Part shown: positions 19,544-20,456 of the stretch, in pieces
How the letters are laid out: every line of letters starts with the position of its first letter
How positions within the stretch are numbered: the first letter of the stretch is position 1
Program-made: the position numbers and the translations under genes
Origin: a virus
Length of the DNA stretch: 20,456 nt
Strand: one strand, 5' to 3'
IMG/VR virus record: IMGVR_UViG_3300022750_000035
Span: 1 to 20,456 of that record
Notes under the pieces: generated by a model
The model's database searches: none
The model's input: the letters and a program-made list of their open reading frames with translations, nothing else
Told to the model about the DNA's origin: nothing

Positions 19544-20456
19544 GCAAAAAGAAAAACCAGAAGTGGTTCACGAAGCAGAACCAATTAATGCATTGTCCAC
19601 GATTAAAGCATCTGCACTTATAGATGTTTCTGCCTGGAAAAAGAAGCAACAAAAATTGGTTTCCGAGAATAAGTTTTTTAAAATTACAGATAACAAAACT
19701 TATGAAGCTGCAAAAAAATGTAGAACCAATGTTGTTAAAGGACGAACTGAACTTGTTAACCAAGATAAATTGGTTGCTTCTAAGTTTGCTACAATTAGAA
19801 AAGAAGTTGGAACTGAAACGGAAACTCTAATTCAGATCACTAAACCTCTTGAAGATAAGTGGCAGGATGAGGTTAAGGCGTGGGAGGATCGAAAAGAGCG
19901 TGAGAAAGAGGAGGCTGACAAGGCAGAGGCACTTCGAGTAAAAACCATCACGGATAAAATCGAGGCTTTTGAAACTGATTCGTACACCATCATTCAGAAA
20001 ATGACTTATGACGAAATAATTTCAAAAAGTGCTGAGTTATCTGCTTTGGATGATGCAGAATTTGATTATGAGGAGTATGACATTCTTTATGATCAGGTTA
20101 AGGACAGAATCACGGCTGCTTTGGAGGCTAAGGTTAAAACTCTTACTGACAACGAAAACCAAAGATTGCGTAATCTGGAATTGGAAAAGGAAAATGCTGA
20201 GGCAAAAGCAAAAGCAGATTTACAAGCTGCACGTCTTACAGAGATTATGCCTTACGTAGCTTTTGGAGTAGCTATTGATTTGACAAAGTTGTCTGAAATG
20301 AAGGATGATGAGTACGCAGGTCATTTATCCTCTAAAAAAGGCTTATTTGAAGCCGATGCTAAATTAAAGGCAGATGCTGAAACTGAACGATTAGCAAAAG
20401 AGGATCAGGAAAAAGAAGCTGTTTATGAAATTCGTGCTAAACGTCTTGAAGAAGCC
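19533..20456 (+). CDS. DUF1351-like coiled-coil protein (partial, runs off the right edge)
   Basis: The frame from ATG 19533 is open for 308 codons to the window end. The sequence is rich in Lys, Glu and Ala with long coiled coils. Visible order resembles DUF1351 proteins found beside phage recombinases: YEAAKKCRTNVVKGRTELVN, then KFATIRKEVGTETETLIQIT, KPLEDKWQDEVKAWEDRKER and further Glu/Lys helices, with a later block around RLTEIMPYVAFGVAIDLTKL. Its function is unknown; the family often accompanies RecT-type or exonuclease genes, which would be expected just to the right. The C-terminus is missing. Confidence 0.7.
   Translation, partial: MINKQKEKPEVVHEAEPINALSTIKASALIDVSAWKKKQQKLVSENKFFKITDNKTYEAAKKCRTNVVKGRTELVNQDKLVASKFATIRKEVGTETETLIQITKPLEDKWQDEVKAWEDRKEREKEEADKAEALRVKTITDKIEAFETDSYTIIQKMTYDEIISKSAELSALDDAEFDYEEYDILYDQVKDRITAALEAKVKTLTDNENQRLRNLELEKENAEAKAKADLQAARLTEIMPYVAFGVAIDLTKLSEMKDDEYAGHLSSKKGLFEADAKLKADAETERLAKEDQEKEAVYEIRAKRLEEA

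Noticed and set aside
19624-20259. Two Leu/Lys-rich plus-strand frames inside the last gene
   Set aside because: They are out-of-frame readings of the long open frame from 19533, whose coiled-coil protein is coherent to the window end.
1-20456. tRNA genes, CRISPR arrays, insertion sequences, integrase or attachment sites
   Set aside because: No cloverleaf, regularly spaced repeat-spacer pattern, transposase motif, integrase catalytic motif or core-site repeat was noticed. Absence by eye is not proof.

Overview
The window looks like part of a tailed, siphovirus-type phage of a Bacteroidetes host, most likely a Flavobacterium-like bacterium. The DNA is AT-rich. The clearest promoters use the Bacteroidetes -7 element TAnnTTTG, and genes start on A-rich leaders rather than Shine-Dalgarno sites. 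A lambda-family portal gene, a receptor-binding fibre, a GH19 endolysin, a spanin and replication genes mark it as phage. No integrase, tRNA, IS element or CRISPR array is visible. Most genes are on the + strand.

Layout. 1-4406: the end of an upstream gene, the portal, and a large fibre gene that overlaps the portal stop; capsid, protease and tail genes are not between them. 4412-4437: a bidirectional terminator. 4442-6067: three minus-strand genes of unknown function, led by a Gly-rich, repeat-containing coiled-coil protein. 6068-6181: divergent promoters. 6182-8709: an XRE-type regulator, three membrane proteins (holin candidates), the endolysin and a probable unimolecular spanin. 8710-8889: a non-coding stretch with a strong promoter, operator-like boxes and a leader RNA able to form interlocking pseudoknots. 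8890-17879: one long early operon with YopX-like, several tiny membrane proteins, an SF4 (Twinkle/DnaB-like) helicase domain, a RusA-like resolvase, an ASCH protein, an acyl carrier protein, a DEDDh exonuclease, a NinG/HNH-like protein, a C5-cytosine methyltransferase, a DUF3127 SSB-like protein and a Cys-His-Asp papain-like protein. It closes with a terminator overlapping its last stop codon. 17895-20456: a second early-type promoter with the same phased boxes, a small HTH protein, a zinc-ribbon protein, a small membrane protein, and the start of a DUF1351-like recombination-associated protein that runs off the end.

How it fits together. The helicase, its small upstream partner, the SSB-like protein, RusA, the exonuclease and NinG form a replication and recombination module. 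The methyltransferase probably protects phage DNA. The holin candidates, endolysin and spanin lyse the host. The most unusual signals are the pseudoknotted leader at 8766-8889, the AC-N4-GT boxes spaced exactly 21 bp at two promoters, and the phage-borne acyl carrier protein sharing an operon with a possible cysteine acyltransferase or protease. All family calls were made by eye from sequence motifs, without database searches.
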